This document shows positions 25,558-32,488 of a stretch of DNA of 41,637 nucleotides, piece by piece. This DNA comes from Gammaproteobacteria bacterium RIFCSPHIGHO2_12_FULL_63_22. GTDB lineage: Bacteria; Pseudomonadota; Gammaproteobacteria; Xanthomonadales; Xanthomonadaceae. The stretch spans positions 190,598-232,234 of the forward strand of contig MGYJ01000078.1 in assembly GCA_001801685.1 (NCBI GenBank). Reading direction: 5' to 3'. The translations under genes were made by a program, and so were the position numbers. A model generated the notes under the pieces. It was not told where the DNA came from and did not search any database. It saw nothing but the letters and a program-made list of their open reading frames with translations. Each line of letters starts with the position of its first letter. The first letter of the stretch is position 1.

Positions 25558-26712
25558 ATGGATCTCAACCATTACCTGCAGATGCTTGCCGACCGTTCGG
25601 CGTCCGACTTGTTCCTCAGCCCGGGCGCGCCGCCCAACATCAAGATCGAGGGCCTGACCCGACACGTTGGCACCAAGCTGCTGACCGCGCTGGACGTGCG
25701 CGACATGGCCTATTCGGTGATGAACGAGCGCCAGCAGGCGCAGTTCGAGGATGAGTGGGAAATGAACCTGGCGCTGGCCATGGGCGACATCGGCCGCTTC
25801 CGCATCAACGTCTATCGGCAGCGCGGCGACATCGCGATGGCGGTGCGCTATGTCACCAACAAGATTCCTTCCATCGAGGAACTGAATCTTCCGACCTTGC
25901 TCAAGGACCTGATCATGCTGCCGCGTGGGCTGATCCTGTTCGTGGGCGCGGCCGGTTCGGGCAAGTCCACCACCATGGCCTCGATGATCGATTACCGCAA
26001 CCAGAATCGCACCGGCCACATCCTCACCGTGGAAGAGCCGATCGAATACATGCATTCGCACAAGCAGTCGGTGGTGGACCAGCGTGAAGTGGGCCTGGAC
26101 ACACGCACCTATGCCACCGCCCTGAAGAATGCGATGCGCGAGGCGCCGGACGTGATCATGATCGGCGAAATCCGCGATCGCGAAACCATGCAGCAGGCCA
26201 TCACCTACGCCGAAACCGGCCACCTGTGCCTGTCCACCCTGCATGCCAACAACGCCAACCAGACGCTCGACCGCATCATCAACTTCTTCCCGGAAACCGC
26301 GCGCACCCAGGTCCTGCTGGACATGTCGCTCAACCTGAAGGCGGTCATTTCGCAGCGACTGCTGAAGAGCGTGCACGCCAACGTGCGGCGCGTGCCGGCG
26401 GTGGAAGTGCTGCTGTCGTCGCCCTACGTGTCCGACCTGATCATCAAGGGCGAGATCGGCGCCATCAAGGAAGCGATGAAGCACAGCACCGAAATCGGCA
26501 TGCAGACCTTCGACGAGTCCTTGTTCCGCCTTTTCGCAGCGGGCCAGATCAGTTACCAGGACGCCATCGAAGTGGCCGACTCGCGTACCGACCTGGCGCT
26601 GCGGATTCGCCTGCAAGGGCTTGCGCCCGAGGGCGTGGTGGACAACGAGATGGCGATGGAGGAAATGCCACCGCCGAAGGACGAGGCGCGCGGCGGTCGC
26701 ATCGGCGGCTGA
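25558..26712 (+). CDS. pilU: Type IV pilus retraction ATPase PilU
   Basis: This 384-aa PilT/PilU family ATPase has Walker A GAAGSGKSTT (about 131-140), the Asp box ILTVEEPIEYMH, Walker B VIMIGEIRDRETM (about 198-210) and the His box LSTLHANNANQTLDRIINFFP. N-terminal MDLNHYLQMLADRSASDLFL aligns with P. aeruginosa PilU, supporting this start although no Shine-Dalgarno is visible. The long acidic/Pro tail after the core fits PilU, not PilT. PilU drives pilus retraction together with PilT, which is normally adjacent but is missing here. TATATT at 25516-25521 is a possible -10. Confidence 0.93.
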   Translation: MDLNHYLQMLADRSASDLFLSPGAPPNIKIEGLTRHVGTKLLTALDVRDMAYSVMNERQQAQFEDEWEMNLALAMGDIGRFRINVYRQRGDIAMAVRYVTNKIPSIEELNLPTLLKDLIMLPRGLILFVGAAGSGKSTTMASMIDYRNQNRTGHILTVEEPIEYMHSHKQSVVDQREVGLDTRTYATALKNAMREAPDVIMIGEIRDRETMQQAITYAETGHLCLSTLHANNANQTLDRIINFFPETARTQVLLDMSLNLKAVISQRLLKSVHANVRRVPAVEVLLSSPYVSDLIIKGEIGAIKEAMKHSTEIGMQTFDESLFRLFAAGQISYQDAIEVADSRTDLALRIRLQGLAPEGVVDNEMAMEEMPPPKDEARGGRIGG

Positions 26713-26754
26713 TGCGGTTTTCGCGCGCGGCGTATTTTCGGCTATCTTTCGCGC

Positions 26755-27372
26755 ATGCATGCACAGCCCGGCACGGGCCTCCACGACGATGATGAAACCG
26801 GGCAGGCCGAGCTGCAGGCCGTGCTGTCGCGCATCGCCGATCGTGATGAACAGGCGCTCGGCCGCTTCTACGACCTGACCCTGTCGCGCATCTACGGCCT
26901 GATCCTGCGGGTGGTGCGCAATCCGGCGGATGCGGAAGAGGTGGTAGGGGATGTCTACCTGCAGGTGTGGGAAAAAGCCTGCGACTTCCGGTCCGAGCGG
27001 GGCTGCGTGCTGGCCTGGCTGAAGACCCTGGCCTGGAGCCGGGCCGTGGACCGCCAGCGCCGGGGCCGGAAATACGCCATGGAGGTCGAACTGCATCCAG
27101 AGGGCACGGAACCCGCGTATACGGAATGTGAAGGCCACGATGCCGAAGCCGCGCTGATGGCCTGGTCGTCGGCCGATGCCGTCGCCAAAGCCTTCCAGGT
27201 CCTGTCCGATGTACAAAAACAAATCCTTACCCTGGCCTTCCAGCAAGACATGAGCCACCAAGACATCGCCCAACAGACCGGCCTGCCCCTGGGCACGGTG
27301 AAGTCGCACGCGCGCCGCGGCCTGGCGGCGTTGCGCACGGCGCTGGGCGGAGGGAGCAGCGACGATGTCTGA
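26755..27372 (+). CDS. ECF RNA polymerase sigma factor (partner of ChrR-like cupin)
   Basis: This 205-aa sigma factor has region 2 (LSRIYGLILRVVRNPADAEEVVGDVYLQVWEKA, then AWLKTLAWSRAVDRQRR) and region 4 (LSDVQKQILTLAFQQDMSHQDIAQQTGLPLGTVKSHARRGLAALR). There is no sigma region 1 or 3. It overlaps the cupin gene by 8 nt (ATGTCTGA, 27365-27372), the usual sigma/anti-sigma coupling. Three copies of TGCATCCAGA-N14-CGTA nearby are its likely targets, one of them inside this gene. ChrR-linked group IV sigma factors use a similar -35 (TGATCC) and respond to singlet oxygen or organic peroxides. No copy of the motif lies upstream of this gene itself. Confidence 0.92.
   Translation: MHAQPGTGLHDDDETGQAELQAVLSRIADRDEQALGRFYDLTLSRIYGLILRVVRNPADAEEVVGDVYLQVWEKACDFRSERGCVLAWLKTLAWSRAVDRQRRGRKYAMEVELHPEGTEPAYTECEGHDAEAALMAWSSADAVAKAFQVLSDVQKQILTLAFQQDMSHQDIAQQTGLPLGTVKSHARRGLAALRTALGGGSSDDV
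27092..27121 (+). promoter_or_regulatory. Predicted ECF promoter P3 inside the sigma gene
   Basis: TGCATCC (27092-27098), 17 nt, CGTATA (27116-27121). It shares the block GAACTGCATCCAGA with promoter P1 at 30 kb although it lies within coding sequence. It points at the cupin anti-sigma gene, 237 nt beyond the expected start, and would give the sigma factor a feedback brake. Confidence 0.65.
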
Positions 27373-27832
27373 GCACGACGACGCCCTGCTGCTGGCCGCA
27401 CTGGCGGGCCTGGTGCCGGACGCCGAACCCGCTGCCGACGCGCGCGGCCGCATGCGCGCCGCGCTGATGGCGAAGGTGTCGAAGCCGGCGCCGACCACGC
27501 ATGTGCTGCGGGCCGACGAAGGCGAGTGGAAGCCGCTGCTGCCGGGTATCCACATCAAGACCCTGCGCATCGACCGCGAGAAGGGCACGCAGACGACGTT
27601 GTGGCGCGTGGATCCGGGCGCTCGCGTGCCGCCGCATCCGCATTCGCACGAAGAAGAGTGCCTGGTGATCGAAGGTTCGATCATCCAGAACGGCATCGAA
27701 TACTTGCCGGGTGATTACCTGCTGGCCGACGCGGGTGAAAAACACGCGCCCTTCGATTCCCCGCGCGGCGCGCTGTTCCTGATCCGCGGCGAATTGGTGC
27801 CCGATGTGTCAGTGCTGAAGCGGCTCGGGTAG
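27365..27832 (+). CDS. ChrR-like cupin protein, probable anti-sigma factor
   Basis: This 155-aa protein has a helical N-terminus (DDALLLAALAGLVPDAEPAADARGRMRAALMAKV) followed by one cupin barrel. Cupin motif 1 is HPHSHEEECLVIEGS, with a His/His/Glu metal site; motif 2 is PGDYLLADAGEKHAP. ChrR proteins bind sigma-E through an N-terminal zinc domain (His, CxxC) and sense through the C-terminal cupin. Here that zinc motif is missing and the helical part is short, so sigma binding may use another surface. Coupled to the sigma gene by an 8-nt overlap. Its last 24 nt overlap the 3' end of the TPR gene on the other strand. Confidence 0.85.
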   Translation: MSEHDDALLLAALAGLVPDAEPAADARGRMRAALMAKVSKPAPTTHVLRADEGEWKPLLPGIHIKTLRIDREKGTQTTLWRVDPGARVPPHPHSHEEECLVIEGSIIQNGIEYLPGDYLLADAGEKHAPFDSPRGALFLIRGELVPDVSVLKRLG

Positions 27833-29095
27833 GCGGCTGGCGAAGACCGCGGGGCAGGACGTCGCCAGCGAGGCCAGGTCTTCCATTTCCGGCGGCTGCA
27901 GTCCGCTGCCCATCGCCAATTGCCGGGCCGCGCACGCTTCCGCGCGGGATCCTGCCGCCTCTGCCGCAAGCGCAAGCAGGATGTAGCTGCCTACGTCCTG
28001 GCGCAGCTTGCTGTTCTGCTGCGCCAAGGCAAGTGCACGCGCCGGTTCGCCGCGATCCAGGTAAAACCCGATTGCGTGTTGCGCGAAAGCGGCGGGGTAT
28101 TTCGCGACCAGCCGCGACCAGCCTTCGCTCGCGCGCGCATCGAGCCGTGCGGCGAGCGAAGCATTGCCCGCGTCGCGTTCCAGGCCGGCCAGCGCGCCGA
28201 TGAATTCCGGGCTGCCGGTGTCGGCGATCACGCGCGCATAGAGTTCGCGCGCCACCGCGAAACTTCGTAATTGCGTCTGGGTTTCGGCCAGATGTTCGGT
28301 GGCCAGGGTGAAACCCGGCAAACGGTCGTGCGCCGCCTTGAAGAACAGCGCGGCATCGGCATGCCGGCCATGGCGGAGCAGGGCGATGCCCTGTTGCACG
28401 TGCAGCCAGGCCAGCGGCATGGGGCTCGAGTCGGTGAACAACGCTTGCGCGCGCCGGAACTGGGCGCTTGCGCCGGCCAGGTCGCCCTTCTGCAGTAGCA
28501 GGTTGCCGCGGAATGCGATCTCGTAGAAACCTCCCTGCGGATCCGTGCTGCGCGAAAAATCCTCGCGCAACAAGTCGTAACGGCCGGTGGCCAAGGAGAT
28601 TTCCCGACGCGCTTCCGCCAGGGCACCCGCCTTGGCAGGATTTGCGCTTGCGACGGCATCGAGGTCGGCGGCAGCTGCGGTGAAGCGATGGAAGCCGGCC
28701 AACACGGTCGCGCGCAAAGCCAGTGCTTCGGCATTACGCGGCGATTGGGCGAGTGCCGCGTCCAGAAGTCCGAGTGCGTGCTCCGCATCCGCCAGCTTGC
28801 CGCGAATCCGATAGCGGTGGTACAGCGCGCCCGCCTGCGAAACCTGCAGGTCGGCGCGTGCATTACGACGATTTGCGGCAGCGAGTGCATCGATGCGCGC
28901 GTCCAGGTTGCCCAGGTAGATGTCGCCCGACGTGGTCTGGATATCATCCAGTCCTGCCGGCCAATTCTGGGCCCGGGCCGGGACGGGCGTTACGCCCGCC
29001 GCGGAGTTAGCAGTCGCGCGCGCTTCGTTCGCAATTCCAAAGCCCGTTATCAGCAGCGGCGAAACCAGTAAAACAATGCGAACGAAGCGGCGCAT
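27809..29095 (-). CDS. Exported TPR-repeat protein
   Basis: This 428-aa protein has an N-terminal signal sequence (RRFVRIVLLVSPLLITGFGIANEARA) and then helical repeats throughout. TPR-like units include LADAEHALGLLDAALAQSPRNAEALALRA, GDLAGASAQFRRAQALFTDSSPMPLAWLH and GRHADAALFFKAAHDRLPGFTLATEHLAETQTQL. It should be a periplasmic protein-binding scaffold. It begins 9 nt after the DUF4331 gene, so the two are one operon under promoter P1. Specific function is unknown. Its 3' end overlaps the convergent cupin gene by 24 nt. Confidence 0.82.
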   Translation of the reverse strand: MRRFVRIVLLVSPLLITGFGIANEARATANSAAGVTPVPARAQNWPAGLDDIQTTSGDIYLGNLDARIDALAAANRRNARADLQVSQAGALYHRYRIRGKLADAEHALGLLDAALAQSPRNAEALALRATVLAGFHRFTAAAADLDAVASANPAKAGALAEARREISLATGRYDLLREDFSRSTDPQGGFYEIAFRGNLLLQKGDLAGASAQFRRAQALFTDSSPMPLAWLHVQQGIALLRHGRHADAALFFKAAHDRLPGFTLATEHLAETQTQLRSFAVARELYARVIADTGSPEFIGALAGLERDAGNASLAARLDARASEGWSRLVAKYPAAFAQHAIGFYLDRGEPARALALAQQNSKLRQDVGSYILLALAAEAAGSRAEACAARQLAMGSGLQPPEMEDLASLATSCPAVFASRLPEPLQH

Positions 29096-29104
29096 GGTCA
29101 GTCC

Positions 29105-30163
29105 TCAGTTCGGGTTGCCAAGGAAGGGGAAGTCCGACAGGAAGAGGCTGTCGTTGGCGACGAAATCACTGACGCCCGGGCCGACCACGGCGCCCAGGGT
29201 GTCATCCATCACGTCGCGCGCCAGGGTACGGCCACCGCATTGGCCGGCCACGCCGAGCTCAACCGCAAGGTAGGCGTCGCAGGCGGCAACCTGCGTATCA
29301 ATCTGCAGGCGGTCGTCCACCAGGATCGAAGCCAGCACACCCGAGGGCGCCAATGCGTTGCCGGTGACGCCGTCCAGCGTGTCCAGCGCGGCGAGGTTGC
29401 CGGCCATCTCGGCCTGGAACTCACCCGCCCAATTCGCCGGCGAGGCCGAGGCGTTGTAGGCGTCCTTCTTGCCAGTGCTGGCCAGCAGGTCGATCAAGGC
29501 CGTGTTGATGGCCGGACGGCCCATGCGGTCGATCTGCGTGCTGGTGCCGAGGCGTTCGTCGTCCACGCGCGCCGTGGAGGCATAGACCTTCAGTACCGGC
29601 GCGGCGCCTTTGGCAGTCACGCGCTCGCTGCGAATGCCCAGCACGATGGCCATGCCGTTCAAGCCGTTGAAGAAATTGAGGCCCGGGTTGGTGAAGGAGG
29701 GCGTCAGCGTATCGCGAGTGGTGTTGAAGGCCGCCAGGTCGAAGAAGAATGGGTCGTCGCGCAAGCCGGCGAACACACGCAGGTGCTGGCCGCCGACGAT
29801 GGCGCCTTGCGCGCCCTTCGCGGCGAGGCCGTTGTTACCGACGCATTGCACTTCGCCCACCTTCTTGAAACGGCAGGTGATGAGGGTTTCATCGCCGGTG
29901 ATGCCGTTGTCGATGTGGAAGCGATAGGCCACCGAGTTCGAGAATTGGGTCGCGCTGGTGGCCAGCGGGATCAGCGTCGCGGCGACGATCAGTTCGCCCG
30001 AATCGTTGGGGTTGATGAAGGTATAGACGTCGTTGATGTCGGCGGCCGGGTCGGTCTTCACCGTCGGCGAGTCGAGGTGGTCGGCGGCGTTCGCCGTCGG
30101 CGCGATGGAAGCGAGCGCTGCTGCAAGCGCCAGTGCAATGCTTGTCGAAGTGAGTTTTGACAT
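29105..30163 (-). CDS. DUF4331 family exported protein
   Basis: This 352-aa protein has a clear Sec signal (SIALALAAALASIAPTANAADHLDSP). The mature part has the DUF4331 opening ADHLDSPTVKTDPAADINDVYTFINP, then FNGLNGMAIVLGI and a RPAINTALI stretch late in the domain. The family is periplasmic or extracellular and often lies near ECF sigma genes, but its biochemical role is not known. A strong GGAGAGGA ribosome-binding site precedes the ATG. It is the first gene of the P1 operon, followed by the TPR gene, and divergent from the COG4315-DUF3034-globin operon. Confidence 0.9.
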   Translation of the reverse strand: MSKLTSTSIALALAAALASIAPTANAADHLDSPTVKTDPAADINDVYTFINPNDSGELIVAATLIPLATSATQFSNSVAYRFHIDNGITGDETLITCRFKKVGEVQCVGNNGLAAKGAQGAIVGGQHLRVFAGLRDDPFFFDLAAFNTTRDTLTPSFTNPGLNFFNGLNGMAIVLGIRSERVTAKGAAPVLKVYASTARVDDERLGTSTQIDRMGRPAINTALIDLLASTGKKDAYNASASPANWAGEFQAEMAGNLAALDTLDGVTGNALAPSGVLASILVDDRLQIDTQVAACDAYLAVELGVAGQCGGRTLARDVMDDTLGAVVGPGVSDFVANDSLFLSDFPFLGNPN

Positions 30164-30210
30164 GAGTCCTCTCCGTTGGGGGGGCAGCCGTGAATGCGAC
30201 TGTCAGCAGC

Positions 30211-30240
30211 CTTACGCGAGCCCCTTCGAATCTGGATGCA
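30211..30240 (-). promoter_or_regulatory. Predicted ECF promoter P1 (DUF4331-TPR operon)
   Basis: On the minus strand TGCATCC (complement of 30234-30240), 17 nt, CGTAAG (complement of 30211-30216). The full -35 block is TGCATCCAGA, the same as in P2 and P3. The leader to the DUF4331 ATG would be about 40 nt. Confidence 0.8.
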
Positions 30241-30344
30241 GTTCACGAAAACACCTTCACGCATGCATCACGCCGCGGTCCATGTTGCAGCGCGGGAGAT
30301 TCCTTCACGCCGATTTGCCGCCTGTCGGCACACCGTGAATCCGC

Positions 30345-30374
30345 TGCATCCAGAAGCGCACCAGCGCTCGTATA
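30345..30374 (+). promoter_or_regulatory. Predicted ECF promoter P2 (COG4315-DUF3034-globin operon)
   Basis: TGCATCC (30345-30351), 17 nt, CGTATA (30369-30374). It has the same 10-nt -35 block and spacing as P1, divergently oriented and about 105 nt away. The leader to the ATG at 30419 would be about 38 nt. GGGGAGCGAC supplies the ribosome-binding site. Confidence 0.8.
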
Positions 30375-30418
30375 GGCAGTGACGTGGCGATGGCCGCGGC
30401 CAATTCCAGGGGAGCGAC

Positions 30419-30895
30419 ATGATCAAATCCATATTGTTGGCCTGCGCACTGTCGTGCGCGGCTGATTCGGCCTTGGCGCAGGACGCCACCGCAACGGCGC
30501 CATCCAGCGATCCTCCGATTCGCAAGCTCAACGGCATGCTGGTGGATATCAAGGGCCGCGGGCTTTACACCTACGACAAGGACAAGACGCCGGGCAAGAG
30601 TGACTGCGACAACCAATGCCGTTTCCTGTGGCCGCCCTTGAAGGCTGATCCAGGCGCCGTGCCGAAGGGGCCCTTCACGCTGGCCGTGCGCAGCGACGGC
30701 AGCAAGCAATGGGCCTTGCGCGGCAAGCCGCTCTATCGCTGGGCGTCCGACAAGAAATACGGCGACGGCGGCGGCGATGGCGTCAGCGATGTCTGGCGCC
30801 TGGTGCGCGTTGCACCACCGAAACCTGCCGCATCCGCCGCTGCGCCGGCTTCCGCCGCGCCCGCGCCCGTTGCTGCCAAGCCTGCCTCCAACTAA
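30419..30895 (+). CDS. COG4315-type secreted-repeat protein (PF03640-like)
   Basis: This 158-aa protein has a signal peptide ending at SALA-QDAT. The mature part carries the lipoprotein_15/secreted-repeat pattern: LVDIKGRGLYTYDKDK, then SDCDNQCRFLWPPL with a Cys pair, and KPLYRWASDKKYGDGGGDGVSDVW. The C-terminus is a Pro/Ala-rich tail. Function is unknown; homologues are found with ECF regulons and electron-transfer or oxidative-stress genes, and the conserved Trp/Tyr/Asp residues suggest ligand or metal binding. First gene of the P2 operon; the DUF3034 gene starts 3 nt after its stop. Confidence 0.85.
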   Translation: MIKSILLACALSCAADSALAQDATATAPSSDPPIRKLNGMLVDIKGRGLYTYDKDKTPGKSDCDNQCRFLWPPLKADPGAVPKGPFTLAVRSDGSKQWALRGKPLYRWASDKKYGDGGGDGVSDVWRLVRVAPPKPAASAAAPASAAPAPVAAKPASN

Positions 30896-30898
30896 ACC

Positions 30899-31822
30899 AT
30901 GGACACCAACATGATCGATTCGAATGACCTTGCGCGCCCGCGCCGCGCTGCCTTGTTCCTCGCCATCGCGATGGCAGCTCCCGCTGCACTCGCGCAAGAC
31001 AGCAGTGACGACAGCGACTTCGATACCGGCGGCAAGTTGTTGCTGACCGGCGGCGTCACGCAACTCGAAGGTGCCGCCGGTGGCGGCCTGACGCCGTGGG
31101 CCGTGATCGGCGGCTACGGCTCGCGCGAACAGATCGGCGCCAATGCCTTCTACACCCGCGTGAATGTCGGCGACTACCACCTCGACGATGCCGGCGTGCT
31201 GATCGGTTTCTACGACCGCGTCGAACTGAGTTACGCGCAACAGCGCTTCGATACCGAACAGGTGGGCGCAGCGCTGGGGCTGGGCGAGGGCTTCACCTTC
31301 AAGCAGGACGTGATTGGCCTGAAGGTGCGCGTGGCCGGTGACGCAGTGCTCGATTCCGACAGCGCCATGCCGCAGATCGCGGTCGGCCTGCAATACAAGA
31401 AGAACAACCAGGGCGCCGTGCTCGACTTCATCGGCGCGAAGGATGATTCGGGCGTTGACGTTTACGTGACCGCGACCAAGTTGTTCCTGGCCCAGGGTGT
31501 GCTGTTGAATGGCACCGTGCGATTCACCAAGGCCAACCAGATCGGCATCCTGGGTTTCGGCGGCGACAAGAATGACAGCTACAAGCCGCAGTTCGAATTC
31601 TCGGCGGCGTATCTGTTGACGCGCAAACTCGCCATCGGCGCCGAATACCGCATGAAGCCCGACAACCTCGGCATCGCCCGCGAGGACGACTGGTTCGATG
31701 TGTTCGTCGCCTACGCGCCCACCCGCAATGTGTCGGTCACCCTGGCTTACGCGGACCTCGGCAACATCGTCATCAAGGACAACCAGCGCGGCCTGTATGC
31801 GTCGCTGCAGGTTGGCTTCTAA
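30899..31822 (+). CDS. DUF3034 family outer-membrane protein
   Basis: This 307-aa protein has a signal peptide (RRAALFLAIAMAAPAALA). The mature part opens with GGKLLLTGGVTQLEGAAGGGLTPWAVIGGYG, the DUF3034 hallmark, and alternates short amphipathic strands up to LYASLQVGF. The terminal Phe is the usual signal for BAM-assembled beta-barrels, so an outer-membrane barrel is likely. Substrate is unknown. The start at 30899 lies 3 nt after the preceding stop; an alternative ATG at 30911 is possible. Middle gene of the P2 operon. Confidence 0.88.
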   Translation: MDTNMIDSNDLARPRRAALFLAIAMAAPAALAQDSSDDSDFDTGGKLLLTGGVTQLEGAAGGGLTPWAVIGGYGSREQIGANAFYTRVNVGDYHLDDAGVLIGFYDRVELSYAQQRFDTEQVGAALGLGEGFTFKQDVIGLKVRVAGDAVLDSDSAMPQIAVGLQYKKNNQGAVLDFIGAKDDSGVDVYVTATKLFLAQGVLLNGTVRFTKANQIGILGFGGDKNDSYKPQFEFSAAYLLTRKLAIGAEYRMKPDNLGIAREDDWFDVFVAYAPTRNVSVTLAYADLGNIVIKDNQRGLYASLQVGF

Positions 31823-31843
31823 CTCGCGTCACGGAGAACACTC

Positions 31844-32476
31844 ATGATCATTTCGAAAAATACGTGCCTATCGTTCGCCCTGGCCGCGTTGCTGATCGCG
31901 GTCGCGCCCGGCGCGATGGCGCAGCAGGCGCCCACGCCGACGACCGAGGCTGCGCCGACGGAGACCGCGACCGCGGAAGCCACCGACGACCTGGACATCG
32001 CCGAAGCCGACGCAGCGCCGCCCGCCGATGCCACCGCCGCTGCGAAGGAAGCCACTGGTGAAACTGCCAGCACGGAACGCGACCCCACCGCCGCCAACCC
32101 CGCGCCGGCCGATCCGTCGTTGCTGCCGGTCTACAAGGAATTCGGCGAGATGGCCGGGCTCACCGCCTTGATGGACGACTTCATGGTCATCCTGCTGGCC
32201 GACGAGCGCACGCGTCCGTTCTTCCAGGACGCCGACCAGCCGAAGATCAAGAAGCTGCTGGCCGAACAATTCTGCGTCATTTTGGGCGGACCGTGCACGT
32301 ACAGCGGTCGCGACATGAAGTCCTCGCACAAGGGCCTGGACATCGGCCGCGGCCACTTCAACGCGCTGGTGGAAGATTTGCAGATTGCGATGGACAAGCG
32401 CGGCATTCCGTTCCGCGCGCAGAACAAGCTGCTGGCCAAGCTCGCCCCGATGCATCGGGAAGTCGAAACCAGGTAG
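31844..32476 (+). CDS. Exported group 1 truncated haemoglobin-like protein
   Basis: This 210-aa protein has an N-terminal signal (SFALAALLIAVAPGAMA-QQ), then an 80-residue Ala/Thr/Pro/Glu-rich linker, then a globin of about 110 residues (PVYKEFGEMAGLTALMDDF ... FRAQNKLLAKLAPMHREVETR). His162 in SSHKGLDIGRGHFNALVEDL is the expected proximal haem ligand. At the B10 position the usual Tyr of group 1 globins (DFY) is Met (DFM), so the distal pocket should differ in O2/NO handling. A globin exported to the periplasm on a linker is unusual. Last gene of the P2 operon. Confidence 0.87.
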   Translation: MIISKNTCLSFALAALLIAVAPGAMAQQAPTPTTEAAPTETATAEATDDLDIAEADAAPPADATAAAKEATGETASTERDPTAANPAPADPSLLPVYKEFGEMAGLTALMDDFMVILLADERTRPFFQDADQPKIKKLLAEQFCVILGGPCTYSGRDMKSSHKGLDIGRGHFNALVEDLQIAMDKRGIPFRAQNKLLAKLAPMHREVETR

Positions 32477-32488
32477 TCGATCAAGCCG

